Position numbers and translations under genes: made by a program. From contig CALABV010000166.1 in assembly GCA_937886325.1 (NCBI GenBank), forward strand, positions 1-64,000: DNA of 64,000 bases. The letters are read 5' to 3'. The DNA comes from an uncultured Geobacter sp. (lineage in GTDB: Bacteria; Desulfobacterota; Desulfuromonadia; Geobacterales; Geobacteraceae). The notes beneath the pieces are model-generated. The model was not told the DNA's origin, made no database searches, and was given only the letters and a program-made list of their open reading frames with translations. Every line of letters begins with the position of its first letter. Position 1 is the stretch's first letter. Positions 1-8,627 of this stretch are shown piece by piece.

Positions 1-413
1 GCAAGGCAACGGAGAACCTGCTCTCGGGGAAGAAGATGAACAGCATCATGGCGCATCTCGAATCCATGTCGGCAGGCCTGGACAGAGCGGTCGGCAGGAT
101 AGACGGGATTATCGCCGAGGGAAAAATCGAGGGCATTCTGTCCGAAACAAGGGACTCACTGGTAGAAGCGAAAACGCTTATCGGTTCACTCAGAAAAGAA
201 GTGGAGGCCCTGAAACTCGCGGAAACGGGAGAGAAGGCGAACAGGGTGGTCGAGGGTATCGATCAGAGAAGCCGGGCCATAACGACCGAACTGCGCGTCT
301 CCGGCGAAAATCTGCAACAGGCGTCAGAGACGCTGCAGCGCCTTCTGGAAAGGCTGAACACAACTCCCTCCGACCTCATCTTCAGCGCTCCGCCCGCGGT
401 TCGTCGCCAGTGA
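1..413 (+). CDS. MCE-family (MlaD/PqiB-like) lipid transport protein, C-terminal part
   Basis: Partial gene: the frame is open from base 3 and its start lies before the window. The visible 137 residues are hydrophilic and strongly helical, with heptad-like Leu/Ile/Val spacing (for example SLVEAKTLIGSLRKEVEALK). This is typical of the long alpha-helical tail that follows the MCE domain in periplasmic substrate-binding subunits of MCE lipid ABC transporters. The MCE domain itself is outside the window. A lipoprotein of the ABC auxiliary type begins 22 bases downstream, the usual last gene of such operons, which is the main support for the call. The likely role is carrying phospholipid between inner and outer membrane. 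Taken alone the fragment could be any periplasmic coiled coil. Confidence 0.65.
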   Translation, partial: KATENLLSGKKMNSIMAHLESMSAGLDRAVGRIDGIIAEGKIEGILSETRDSLVEAKTLIGSLRKEVEALKLAETGEKANRVVEGIDQRSRAITTELRVSGENLQQASETLQRLLERLNTTPSDLIFSAPPAVRRQ

Positions 414-435
414 CACTACACGAAGAGGTGTAACC

Positions 436-1107
436 ATGAACAGAATATCCAAACGAATCTCCCCTGGTTTCACACGACTGTCGCCGCTGCTGTCGGTGGC
501 GATTGTCGCGGCAATACTCTCTTTCTCCATACCAGGCTGTATCGGAAGGGGAAAGCCTGCGCCGATGATTGAGCATTACACTTTCGAATATCCCTCCCCC
601 ACCTTCCCGAACCTTTCCCGCCTGGAACAAACCATAAAGGTGGAGCGCTTTTCGGTCGCAAAGGCGTTCAATACGGTATCGATGGTCTTCCGACCGGAAG
701 CCTTCAAGCTCGATACCTACGCAAGCAATCGCTGGATGGTGAACCCGGGAGACATGACGAGCGACTATCTGCTGCGGGATCTGAGGAATTCCGGGCTGTT
801 TCGCGCGGCATTCTCGTACCGGGACTATGAGGATGCGCGTTTCATGCTTGAAGGGGGACTTGAGGAATTTCTTGAAATCGATGAGGGAAAAACGCGTTCA
901 GCCGTCATGACCCTGTCCGTCAATCTCCTGGACATGTCACGTACCGGTACTCCGGGGCGCCTCGTCTTCCAGAAAAAATATCGTTCCGTTGAACCTGTCA
1001 CCGATGCCGATCCGGCCGGTCTTGCCCGCGCCATGAGCAACGGGATGGCAAAAGTGTCGGCACAGGTGATAAAAGATGTCTATGATGCCCTGGCCGCCCT
1101 TCGCTGA
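436..1107 (+). CDS. ABC-type transport auxiliary lipoprotein (PqiC/DUF330-like)
   Basis: 223 residues. The N-terminus has a positively charged start, a hydrophobic stretch at about residues 18-33 and a lipobox SIPGC, so it should be a lipidated outer-membrane or periplasmic lipoprotein. The rest is a soluble domain matching in outline the auxiliary lipoproteins of MCE transporters: a HYTFEYPSP opening, a VERFSVAKAFNT strand, a SNRWMVNPGDMTSDYLLRDL segment and a late VFQKKY strand. It follows the MCE gene by 22 bases, with a GAGGTG ribosome site before the ATG, so the two are very likely co-transcribed. It is the last gene before a strong terminator. The substrate is unknown; phospholipid is inferred from the family. 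A second, broken version of such a locus lies at 46.9-48.5 kb. Confidence 0.75.
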   Translation: MNRISKRISPGFTRLSPLLSVAIVAAILSFSIPGCIGRGKPAPMIEHYTFEYPSPTFPNLSRLEQTIKVERFSVAKAFNTVSMVFRPEAFKLDTYASNRWMVNPGDMTSDYLLRDLRNSGLFRAAFSYRDYEDARFMLEGGLEEFLEIDEGKTRSAVMTLSVNLLDMSRTGTPGRLVFQKKYRSVEPVTDADPAGLARAMSNGMAKVSAQVIKDVYDALAALR

Positions 1108-1134
1108 CAGGGAAGCACGAAAACTTCCGCATGC

Positions 1135-1167
1135 AAAAGGCCGCACCAAATAACGGTGCGGCCTTTT
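1135..1167. terminator. Bidirectional rho-independent terminator
   Basis: Perfect 13-bp arms AAAAGGCCGCACC and GGTGCGGCCTTTT around a 7-base loop, with an A run on one side and a T run on the other. It serves the plus-strand lipoprotein gene and the convergent minus-strand ompA-like gene. Confidence 0.9.
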
Positions 1168-1196
1168 GTTTCCGATTCATGGAGCCTTCATTTCCG

Positions 1197-2192
1197 TCAC
1201 TTCTTCACGGCACAGTCAATAACGGCATCGATCCTGCGATTTTTCGCCCGCCCTTCCGCCGTCTTGTTAGCCGCTATCGGCTTGGTTTCACCGTACCCGA
1301 CTGATTTCAGCCGTTCAGGGTTGATGTTGAACTTGTTGATCAGATACTGCCGGACACTCTCGGCACGCAACTGGGAAAGCTTCTGATTGTAGTCCGAAGT
1401 TCCCACGTTGTCGGTATGCCCCTCGATAACCGCTTTAGACTCCGGGTATGTCGTCATGAAATCGGCTACCTGCTTGATCTGGTCATGATACATGGGCTTG
1501 ATGTCCGCCTTGTCGAAATCAAACTCGATTTTCAAGGTTATGCAGACCTGCTCCTCCGCCGGCGGGGGTGGAGGAGGGGGCGGACAGCACTGCTCAACCG
1601 GTTTGGGGGCAGGTTTCCTGACGCCGAAGGTATAGCTGAGACCGACGGTATACTCCAAATTGTTGTTGCCGCGGTCGAATGTGATCACATGGCGCAGGTC
1701 ACCGCGGAGCGCCAGGTAGTCAGTGATGAAATACTTGAGACCGGCCCCGTAGTTGAACAGTCCCGTTGTATCGTCACGGCTGTCAATGTATTTGTAATAA
1801 CTCCCACTGTACCCGGAGGGGTAGTTGATGGTTGTTCCGCCGAAGCCTGCCGCTACGAAAGGAACGAGCCTTTTCTCCGGCAAGAAATGGTAAAGGGCGT
1901 CGAGCCGGTACTTGAAGGCATTAACATTATTGTCCGATCCTTCAATTCGATGTCCCTTCGTAAATCCGGTGTTAACATAGTCGAATGAGAGTTCCGCAGC
2001 CCAGTTCGGGGTGAAGCTGTAGCCCAGCCGAAGACCATAAACCGGCTGTGTTTCCATGGATTGTGCCCCGTCGAACGTGTAACCGCCGATGTACGGAGTA
2101 AGTGAAAACTTTTTGGGGATTACTTCCGCGAAAGCGGAAGATGCGAAGGCGAGTAATAGCGCCACCGTCAGCCACACACAGTTCCGTCTCAT
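1197..2192 (-). CDS. OmpA-family outer-membrane porin
   Basis: 331 residues. A signal peptide (cleavage probably after SSAFA) precedes an 8-strand barrel domain at about 25-195 with alternating aromatic residues and the motif LTPYIGGYTFDGAQ. A proline-rich linker with a Cys-Cys pair follows (VEQCCPPPPPPPPAEE). The C-terminal OmpA/MotB domain at about 215-331 has the peptidoglycan-binding signature IEGHTDNVGTSDYN and the NRRI arginine. The protein therefore spans the outer membrane and ties it to the cell wall. The start has a good site (AAGGAGG, 7 bases before ATG). It is monocistronic, with its own promoter and a shared terminator. A paralogue with the same barrel motif lies at 22.9-24.0 kb. 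The three cysteines near the hinge could form a disulfide. Confidence 0.92.
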   Translation of the reverse strand: MRRNCVWLTVALLLAFASSAFAEVIPKKFSLTPYIGGYTFDGAQSMETQPVYGLRLGYSFTPNWAAELSFDYVNTGFTKGHRIEGSDNNVNAFKYRLDALYHFLPEKRLVPFVAAGFGGTTINYPSGYSGSYYKYIDSRDDTTGLFNYGAGLKYFITDYLALRGDLRHVITFDRGNNNLEYTVGLSYTFGVRKPAPKPVEQCCPPPPPPPPAEEQVCITLKIEFDFDKADIKPMYHDQIKQVADFMTTYPESKAVIEGHTDNVGTSDYNQKLSQLRAESVRQYLINKFNINPERLKSVGYGETKPIAANKTAEGRAKNRRIDAVIDCAVKK

Positions 2193-2237
2193 GTTGCACC
2201 CTCCTTTTCCGGTAAAATTTAGAAAGTCATGCTAAAA

Positions 2238-2265
2238 AGTCTACCCACAGTGCCTGCCTTGTCAA
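2238..2265 (-). promoter_or_regulatory. Sigma-70 promoter of the ompA-like gene
   Basis: On the minus strand TTGACA (2265-2260) and TAGACT (2243-2238) are 16 bases apart, about 45-70 bases upstream of the porin start. The -35 is perfect and the -10 fair. Confidence 0.6.
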
Positions 2266-2308
2266 ACCCTTGATATCAATTAGATGATACGCTTCTCCAT
2301 GACGAGCG

Positions 2309-4657
2309 TTACTCGGGAGGGCGTCCGGAAGCAGTTACCCGTTCCTTTCGCTCATCCAGAACTTCCCGAACTTTTGTAAGTAACTCTCGCGGATCAATAG
2401 GTTTGGTGAAGAAATGCACATCTTTCCCAAGTATCCCCTTGTACTGAAGCAGGTCCAAGGGATAGCCGCTGTTGAACAGCACCCTGACATCCGGACGAAT
2501 TTGACGCGCCGTTTCGGCGACCTCCCTCCCACCCTTGTCGGGCATTACGACATCTAGAATTAACAGGTCTACCTCATTTTTGAACGTGGAAAACAGTGCC
2601 AGCGCTTCAGCTCCGTCGGCTGCTTCCAGCATCCGATACCCGAAGCCCGTGAGAAAATTCACCGCGCTCTTTCGTACACCCTCGTCGTCTTCCGCGATGA
2701 GAATCGTTTCATAACCACCTAAATCCGGTTGAACCTGTCGGATATCTGATTTCTGAGCCTGTCTCCGGATAAGCGGCAGAAAAATCCTGAATGTCGTTCC
2801 GGCGCCGGGGATACTGTGCACGGTAATAAACCCCTTGTGTTCCTTGATGATACCGTACACGATGGCCAGTCCGAGACCTGTACCCTTGCCTGGCTCCTTG
2901 GTCGTAAAGAACGGCTCGTAGATTCTTTTCACGGTAGCGGCATTCATGCCAGTACCGGTATCGGATACCGCAATGCACGCATACACCCCCTCTTCTCCGA
3001 AGCCGAACGTGTCTATGAAAACATGATCCAGTTCGCAGCGGGATGTGGAAATGACAAGCAGCCCGCCATCAGGCATTGCGTCTCGGGCGTTTGTCGCCAG
3101 GTTCATGAGAACCTGTTCAATTTGACTGCAGTCAGCCGGGACAGTAAGAATATCGGTCGACAGATTGATTTGAATCTCGATTTCTTCTCCGATAATCCGC
3201 TCAAGAAAACTCTTCAGGCCCGCGATAAGATCCGAGATATCAACCGGTTCCAGGTTGAATACCTTTTTCCGGCCGAAGGCCAGGATCTTCCGGGTCAACT
3301 CCGCCGCACGCTCCGAGGTCGCCAGAATCTGCTCCGCGAAGTGCCGCGAGGTACCGTCTTCAGGAATCTGCATGAGAAGCAGATTCGCATAGCCTATCAG
3401 CGCGGTGACGATATTATTGAAATCATGGGCAATACCACCGGAAAGCTGGGCCACCGCTTCCATCTTCTGCGCATGTATGAGCTGCTGTTCAAGCTTCTTG
3501 AGTTCCGTAATGTCACGCCCAATCTCTATGACACTCATCACTTCACCACTGTCATCCCTGACCGGAATGGCACGCACCTCCCAAATCATGTCTCCCCGGA
3601 CCGGCATGATATTTTTTGCGGGAGTGCCTGTCCGGAGACATTGAAGTACAGGACAATTCTCATAGGGTATTGAGGTCTCGTGAACCAACCGGTAACAGTG
3701 CCGATCCCCGTTTTCTAAATCCCGGCCGCCGAAGCTGAGGAGTGCTGCCTTGTTCGCCCAGATAATCTCCAGATCCCTCGACTGGAGCAGGATGGTGTCG
3801 GGAATAGCGTCCAGCAGCGCATTAAACTCCTGAGACAGTATCTGAAACTTCTTCTCGCTTTCGCGCAAATCCGTCTCCGCCCGTTTCTTTTCCGTTATAT
3901 CACGCAGCACGGCGACAACGAGCGGTTTACCGTCGATATGTACCAGGCTGAGACCGATATCCACATCAAAGGGTGTACCGTCCGAATTGAGATGACGCCA
4001 CTCAAAATACTGGGAAAAACCCTCGAGCGATTTCCGTATTCTCTGTGTCGCCAGATCACGGGAAGAAGTTCCGTCCTTTTGGAAATCAGGAGAGAAATCG
4101 TACGGAGGACGACCCACGATAGCTTCACGGGGGCAACCGAATACACGTTCCGCCATGGGATTACAGTCGACGATCAGAATATCGTCCAACAGGAGGATTG
4201 CATCATTGGCATTTTCAAATATTGTACGGAATTTTCGCTCGGAACTCGCCAGGCTCTGCTCGGTGACGATTTTTTCCCATAACGCTCTTTTTCTGGCCAT
4301 TGCGGCCCCTATAGCCGGACCGATGCGGACGATATGGTCCTTCAGCACATAGTCGTCGGCCCCTGCCTTCATGCATTCCACCGCGGTTTCCTCGTTCATG
4401 GATCCGGTGACGATGATGAATGGAATGAGCGGCACATGTTCATTTGCAAGCTCAAGGGCCTGCATGCCGTCAAATGTGGGAAGCCGATAATCGGAGATGA
4501 TGACATGGGGCATAAATTCCTGAAGAGCCGAGAGAAAATCGTCACGCGTTTCGACCCTTCTCGCCGTGAAATCGAACCCGGCCTTTCTGATGGCGTGTTC
4601 CAGAAGATCCCCATCGGATGGTGTATCTTCATTTATCAGGATACGAAGTTTCATCAC
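2309..4657 (-). CDS. Hybrid sensor histidine kinase/response regulator (REC-PAS-PAS-HK-REC)
   Basis: 782 residues, no membrane segment, so cytoplasmic. Domains in order: receiver at about 5-120 (acid pair E10/D11, phospho-acceptor D56 in ISDYRLP); PAS at about 145-260; a second PAS at about 275-395 carrying a cysteine cluster (CYRLVHETSIPYENCPVLQC); HisKA with GGIAHDFNN; HATPase with NLATNARDAM, DTGTGM and GTGLGLAIVYG; and a second receiver at about 650-770 (LLILDVVMPD). Having a receiver at both ends suggests it takes phosphate from a partner and passes it on. The membrane kinase gene ends 79 bases upstream on the same strand, so the two probably form one phosphorelay. A GTG start is chosen because it lies 8 bases after AGGAGG; an ATG follows immediately. 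The signal and target are unknown. Confidence 0.88.
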   Translation of the reverse strand: MMKLRILINEDTPSDGDLLEHAIRKAGFDFTARRVETRDDFLSALQEFMPHVIISDYRLPTFDGMQALELANEHVPLIPFIIVTGSMNEETAVECMKAGADDYVLKDHIVRIGPAIGAAMARKRALWEKIVTEQSLASSERKFRTIFENANDAILLLDDILIVDCNPMAERVFGCPREAIVGRPPYDFSPDFQKDGTSSRDLATQRIRKSLEGFSQYFEWRHLNSDGTPFDVDIGLSLVHIDGKPLVVAVLRDITEKKRAETDLRESEKKFQILSQEFNALLDAIPDTILLQSRDLEIIWANKAALLSFGGRDLENGDRHCYRLVHETSIPYENCPVLQCLRTGTPAKNIMPVRGDMIWEVRAIPVRDDSGEVMSVIEIGRDITELKKLEQQLIHAQKMEAVAQLSGGIAHDFNNIVTALIGYANLLLMQIPEDGTSRHFAEQILATSERAAELTRKILAFGRKKVFNLEPVDISDLIAGLKSFLERIIGEEIEIQINLSTDILTVPADCSQIEQVLMNLATNARDAMPDGGLLVISTSRCELDHVFIDTFGFGEEGVYACIAVSDTGTGMNAATVKRIYEPFFTTKEPGKGTGLGLAIVYGIIKEHKGFITVHSIPGAGTTFRIFLPLIRRQAQKSDIRQVQPDLGGYETILIAEDDEGVRKSAVNFLTGFGYRMLEAADGAEALALFSTFKNEVDLLILDVVMPDKGGREVAETARQIRPDVRVLFNSGYPLDLLQYKGILGKDVHFFTKPIDPRELLTKVREVLDERKERVTASGRPPE

Positions 4658-4736
4658 ATCGGCGCCCTCCTGATACTCGAATATATCGATACAACGGCAT
4701 GCGTTCCGGCAACCGGATATGCCTTACACGTTTCCC

Positions 4737-7427
4737 TCATTCTTCCGAGTCACTCATCGGCAGCGAAAAATAGAATGTCGCACCATCCCCCGGTTTTCCT
4801 TCAGCCCAGACCCGCCCGCCATGACGAGTGACAATCCGCTGAACAATGGAAAGGCCGATGCCGGTGCCCTCGAATTCACCGGTTGAATGAAGCCGTTGGA
4901 AGATTCCGAAAAGTTTGTGGGCATATTCCATGTCAAACCCGACCCCTGTATCTCTCACGAAGTATACCGACTCATCTCCGCTGGAGAATGACCCCACCTC
5001 AATCAGGCCGGCCTCCTTCGGCAGAGTGAATTTCACGGCGTTGGAGATGAGATTGACCCACACCTGCCGTATCATGGCGATATCCGCGACGGCTCCGGGG
5101 AGCGTCCCGACGTGAAACGCGATTTCACTCCCTGCCATATCATCGCGAAGAGTGTCGATAACATCCCTGACAAGTGACGCCATATCGACCTGAAAGCGGT
5201 TGATTTCCGCACGTCCAAGGCGGGAAAACGAAAGCAGGTCATCAATGAGTTGTTTCATACGGCCCGCGTTATCGTTGATGACGTTCAGCAAACGACGCCC
5301 TTCGGCAGCCAGGGAGCCAGCATGCTCGCTCAACAGAATTTCGGAAAAACCACTGATTGCGCGCAACGGCGCCCGAAGGTCGTGGGACACCGTGTAGGAG
5401 AAAGACTCCAGATCGGCGGTCCGCTCAACGACACGCTGCTCCAGTTCCGCATTGAGCGTCAGAAGCTCGTTCTCAACCCTTTTTCGATCTGAAATATCCC
5501 GGCACGCGCCGATGATGCGGCGAATACCCGTACCATGATCCTCTGATACGCACATGCAGAACGAGTGCAACCAGCGGATCGTTCCGTCCTTGGAGCGAAT
5601 TCTCATTTCGCAGATGCCCGTTTCACCGAAAGTCAGAGCCGTCACATTCCGGGTGAAAACCGGCACATCTTCCTCCGTCACAAGAAAACCCCAGCAACCT
5701 CGCTCACGGATCTCCTCAATTGAATACCCCGTAATCTCCTTGACCGCACCGGTCAGCCAATCAATGGCGAACTCTCCACCCGGCTCACGCACGCATGAGT
5801 ATGCGAAATCTGTCATAAGTTCCGATATCTGCTGAAAGCGTTTTTCACTGACCTTAAGTGTTGCGGCCGTACGCAAGGATTCCAATGCGAACGAGAGGTC
5901 CGCCGCAATCTCGTCGAGAAGTTCGACGATCTCGCCATCAAAGAAGTCCGCTTCCGAAGCATATACATTCAGTGCGCCGACGCAGCCCCGTCCGTCGAAA
6001 AGGGGAAAGGCAGCCGAAGAGCGGTACCCGCGCCGCAGGGCCTCCTCTCGCCACGGCTTCATTGACAGGTCGGAATCGATATCATGACAAACGACATGCC
6101 TGGCTTCACGAACGGCCTTGCCGGACGGTCCGAGTCCGGAAGGCGCTGAATCCGTGGAAACTCTGACTTTCTCCAGGTACCCTTCATTATGGCCTGAAAA
6201 CGCCACGGGACGCATGGACGCGCCTACCTGCTCCACAATACCTATCCACGCCATGCGAAAACGGCCGTATTCGATGATGGTCCGGCAGACCTCATCGAAC
6301 AGTTCCAGGCTTTCGCGACAATGGACAATAGCCTTGTTCACGTGGCTTTGCGTGTGGTAGAGACGGCTGAGTCGTTCAACGTGTTCCGCCAACACATGAT
6401 GCTCGCGCTCTTCCTGGTAGAGCCGCTTGTAGTACCGTGTGCCTTCATGGCGCCAGATGTACCCGACGCCCATCCCGGCCAGGAGTATCAACAGCACCGA
6501 CCCCAGGGCGACAATCCACGCCTCGCGACGAAGGGGGTCGAGAATCTCGTCGGTGTCGACCTTTGCTACAAGGAACCATTCGGATTCCGGGACTTTTCTC
6601 GCTACGGAAAAAACCGGCACGCCACGGTAGTCGATTCCCTGAAAATCTCCCTCATATCCCTGTGCGGCCTTCACCGCCGGCAGTTCCCTTGCCGTGAGCG
6701 GAAGGCGCACGGAAAGCACAGTTCTCTTCCGATGGCGCAGATCATTGAGGAAGACAACCTGATTCCCTTCTTTCCGGACAAGATACGATTCCGCCGAACG
6801 GCTCGGCGTAGGCCACGACTCGATACGCGGATAGAGGTCGTGGGAAGGGTCGACGCGCACGAGAACAACCCCGATACGTTCCTCGCCGGCGCCGCGATTG
6901 ACGGACAGGGGAGTCATCACGTCAAGGTGAATACGGGAGACAGCATCTCCATAGTGAAGGTCTGAAATCACCGTAGACCCGGAACGCAACGCCTTCGCGA
7001 CATTGTTCCTGGTCAGCTTACCGACCGGGGTGTTTTCAACGCCAAGCGTCATACATTCTGAAAGATTCCTGTCAAAGATAACGATACTGTGAAAAGTTCG
7101 ATAGTCACGCAGGAGAGAGAGCCACATGATAATGTCGCCGCGGAGCGCTGCCGAGTCAGGGTCCGAGAGGAAGCGCGAAACTGCATTGCAAAAGAACGGA
7201 TTCTTGAGAAAAAGAAGATTATCCTGCAGCCACTCCCTGCGCCATGCAACGACCTGCTCGAGTTTCATATCGGCGATGGCGGCTAGCTCATGGTATTTCT
7301 CCCTGGTTATCCGCGCCTTTTGATACAGGTATTGCCGATAGCCCACATAGACTATCGATGCAACCAGCACAAGGAAGATGGCGATAAGAACCACCGGATA
7401 GATTCGCTTTTTCTGGTCTTCTGTCAT
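4737..7427 (-). CDS. Membrane sensor histidine kinase (periplasmic sensor, GAF, PAS, HK)
   Basis: 896 residues. One membrane helix at about 9-30 and another at about 303-325 enclose a periplasmic sensory domain of roughly 270 residues, probably of the Cache type by size and position. Next come a GAF domain at about 345-520 (FRMAWIGIVE, then a regulatory cysteine-histidine region), a PAS/PAC domain at about 530-660, a coiled coil, HisKA with SYTVSHDLRAPLRA, and a HATPase ending GTGIGLSIVQRIV. There is no receiver. It is the first gene of a two-gene operon with the hybrid kinase 79 bases downstream and probably works with it. The upstream region carries a 9-bp inverted repeat at 7451-7475. The ribosome site is weak. 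The periplasmic ligand cannot be told from sequence. Confidence 0.87.
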   Translation of the reverse strand: MTEDQKKRIYPVVLIAIFLVLVASIVYVGYRQYLYQKARITREKYHELAAIADMKLEQVVAWRREWLQDNLLFLKNPFFCNAVSRFLSDPDSAALRGDIIMWLSLLRDYRTFHSIVIFDRNLSECMTLGVENTPVGKLTRNNVAKALRSGSTVISDLHYGDAVSRIHLDVMTPLSVNRGAGEERIGVVLVRVDPSHDLYPRIESWPTPSRSAESYLVRKEGNQVVFLNDLRHRKRTVLSVRLPLTARELPAVKAAQGYEGDFQGIDYRGVPVFSVARKVPESEWFLVAKVDTDEILDPLRREAWIVALGSVLLILLAGMGVGYIWRHEGTRYYKRLYQEEREHHVLAEHVERLSRLYHTQSHVNKAIVHCRESLELFDEVCRTIIEYGRFRMAWIGIVEQVGASMRPVAFSGHNEGYLEKVRVSTDSAPSGLGPSGKAVREARHVVCHDIDSDLSMKPWREEALRRGYRSSAAFPLFDGRGCVGALNVYASEADFFDGEIVELLDEIAADLSFALESLRTAATLKVSEKRFQQISELMTDFAYSCVREPGGEFAIDWLTGAVKEITGYSIEEIRERGCWGFLVTEEDVPVFTRNVTALTFGETGICEMRIRSKDGTIRWLHSFCMCVSEDHGTGIRRIIGACRDISDRKRVENELLTLNAELEQRVVERTADLESFSYTVSHDLRAPLRAISGFSEILLSEHAGSLAAEGRRLLNVINDNAGRMKQLIDDLLSFSRLGRAEINRFQVDMASLVRDVIDTLRDDMAGSEIAFHVGTLPGAVADIAMIRQVWVNLISNAVKFTLPKEAGLIEVGSFSSGDESVYFVRDTGVGFDMEYAHKLFGIFQRLHSTGEFEGTGIGLSIVQRIVTRHGGRVWAEGKPGDGATFYFSLPMSDSEE

Positions 7428-7821
7428 ACCGAGGCTCTATTCCACGAATGTCAATATCCACGGAAAGGATATTGAGCTCCGCTTTCGGACTCCATGAGGA
7501 TTCGCATAGTATCCGAAAAAATGCGCGTATCCGGTAAGTGTATCCGAAAGACGTCATTATTCAATTCATTAACGATATAACCTGAATCCAGTCTTATCAA
7601 TTACACCCTAAAGGGTTGGAAAAGAACGTGATTCACGACTCGTTCGCCCGGTAACCGCGGTACAATTGAAGTGTTCAAGATCCAGACGGATGACACAGGC
7701 ATGAATGAAAGGAATTTGGACGTTGTGTCGAGAAATGGACAACCAAACCGATGGAAGGAATTCCGATACAGGCGGGAAAACGCAAATCGCAAAATTTCGT
7801 CAAAATCAGGTTAGTGGTACA
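7428..7821. other. Non-coding region upstream of the sensor kinase
   Basis: About 390 bases between the kinase start and the terminator of the next minus-strand gene. No convincing gene is seen in either strand. It holds a perfect 9-bp inverted repeat at 7451-7475 and three copies of GTATCCG (7509, 7527, 7540) at irregular spacing. These are the only regulatory-looking elements found. Confidence 0.5.
7451..7475. promoter_or_regulatory. Inverted repeat just upstream of the sensor kinase gene
   Basis: TCAATATCC, 7-base spacer, GGATATTGA: perfect arms, centred about 36 bases before the kinase start. It could be an operator or a leader hairpin. No T run follows, so it is not a terminator. Confidence 0.4.
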
Positions 7822-7845
7822 AAAAAAGGGGCCACAACGGCCCCA
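7822..7845 (-). terminator. Rho-independent terminator of the TPR protein gene
   Basis: On the minus strand GGGGCC, a 5-base loop and GGCCCC are followed by seven T. It starts 10 bases after the stop of the TPR gene. Confidence 0.88.
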
Positions 7846-7854
7846 CGGTTATAT

Positions 7855-8586
7855 TTATTTCCGGATAATCTTTCTGCGCGCCGTCCCTCCAAGGGCGGCC
7901 GCCTGTTGTTTCATGATTACGCTCTGTCGTTCCAGGTGAAACTGGAGCCACATATCGCCGAAACTCTTCATTTTCATCCTTTTTCCCTCTTTCAGCGCTT
8001 CCAGGTTGGCAACGATTCTCTCATCTCCGGGCAGTTTTTTCCTGCCTCTCTCCAGAATCTGCTTCGCCTTCTCCGTATCGCCGCCTTCACTTACGCAGTA
8101 TGCGTAAAGGTTCCACAGAAGAGATTCTTTTGGACTCCACTGGACCGCCTTTTCAAAGGTATTCGTCATGGAATCCTTCTTGTTGCGTTTCATGTAACTG
8201 ACGGCAAGCATTCCCATGGAAACCCAATTCTTGGAGAACCCCTTCTCCAGATAGGGAAAGGCGTTGGAAAAATCTCGTTTCATGTAGTAAATCATTCCAA
8301 TCTGCGAATGGACCTGACCGGTTACGGAGAACTGCCACGGTCCGTAACGGAGAGCTTCCTTCAGTGTCCGGATCGCCTTTTCAACCCGCTGGCCCTGCAG
8401 GTCTTTTCCGGCAGCCTCCATAATCCCGTTTACCTTTTTCATTACCATACGCACCAGGAGCAGATACGTGGCGGCGAAGACCAACAAGGCCGGGGCAAGG
8501 CAAACCCACCATGATACATCCGTTGCGAAAAAAAGCACGGCAAACACACCGATAGCCGTGCCGAGAGCAATAAAAATATTATACAT
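7855..8586 (-). CDS. TPR-repeat inner-membrane protein
   Basis: 243 residues. Two adjacent membrane helices at about 2-22 and 25-45 (MYNIFIALGTAIGVFAVLFF, then WWVCLAPALLVFAATYLLLV) are followed by a cytoplasmic run of helix pairs with TPR character (for example KAIRTLKEALRYGP, NAFPYLEKGFSKN, TNTFEKAVQWSP, KAKQILERGRKKLP), and a basic tail. TPR proteins serve as assembly scaffolds; no specific partner can be named. The start is the ATG 9 bases after AAGGA rather than an in-frame TTG nine codons earlier. It lies 41 bases downstream of the lytic transglycosylase gene and may be co-transcribed with it, which hints at an envelope role. Confidence 0.75.
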   Translation of the reverse strand: MYNIFIALGTAIGVFAVLFFATDVSWWVCLAPALLVFAATYLLLVRMVMKKVNGIMEAAGKDLQGQRVEKAIRTLKEALRYGPWQFSVTGQVHSQIGMIYYMKRDFSNAFPYLEKGFSKNWVSMGMLAVSYMKRNKKDSMTNTFEKAVQWSPKESLLWNLYAYCVSEGGDTEKAKQILERGRKKLPGDERIVANLEALKEGKRMKMKSFGDMWLQFHLERQSVIMKQQAAALGGTARRKIIRK

Positions 8587-8627
8587 CCGGTCCAGTCCTT
8601 TCCACGACCGCAATCAACACGGCAAGG

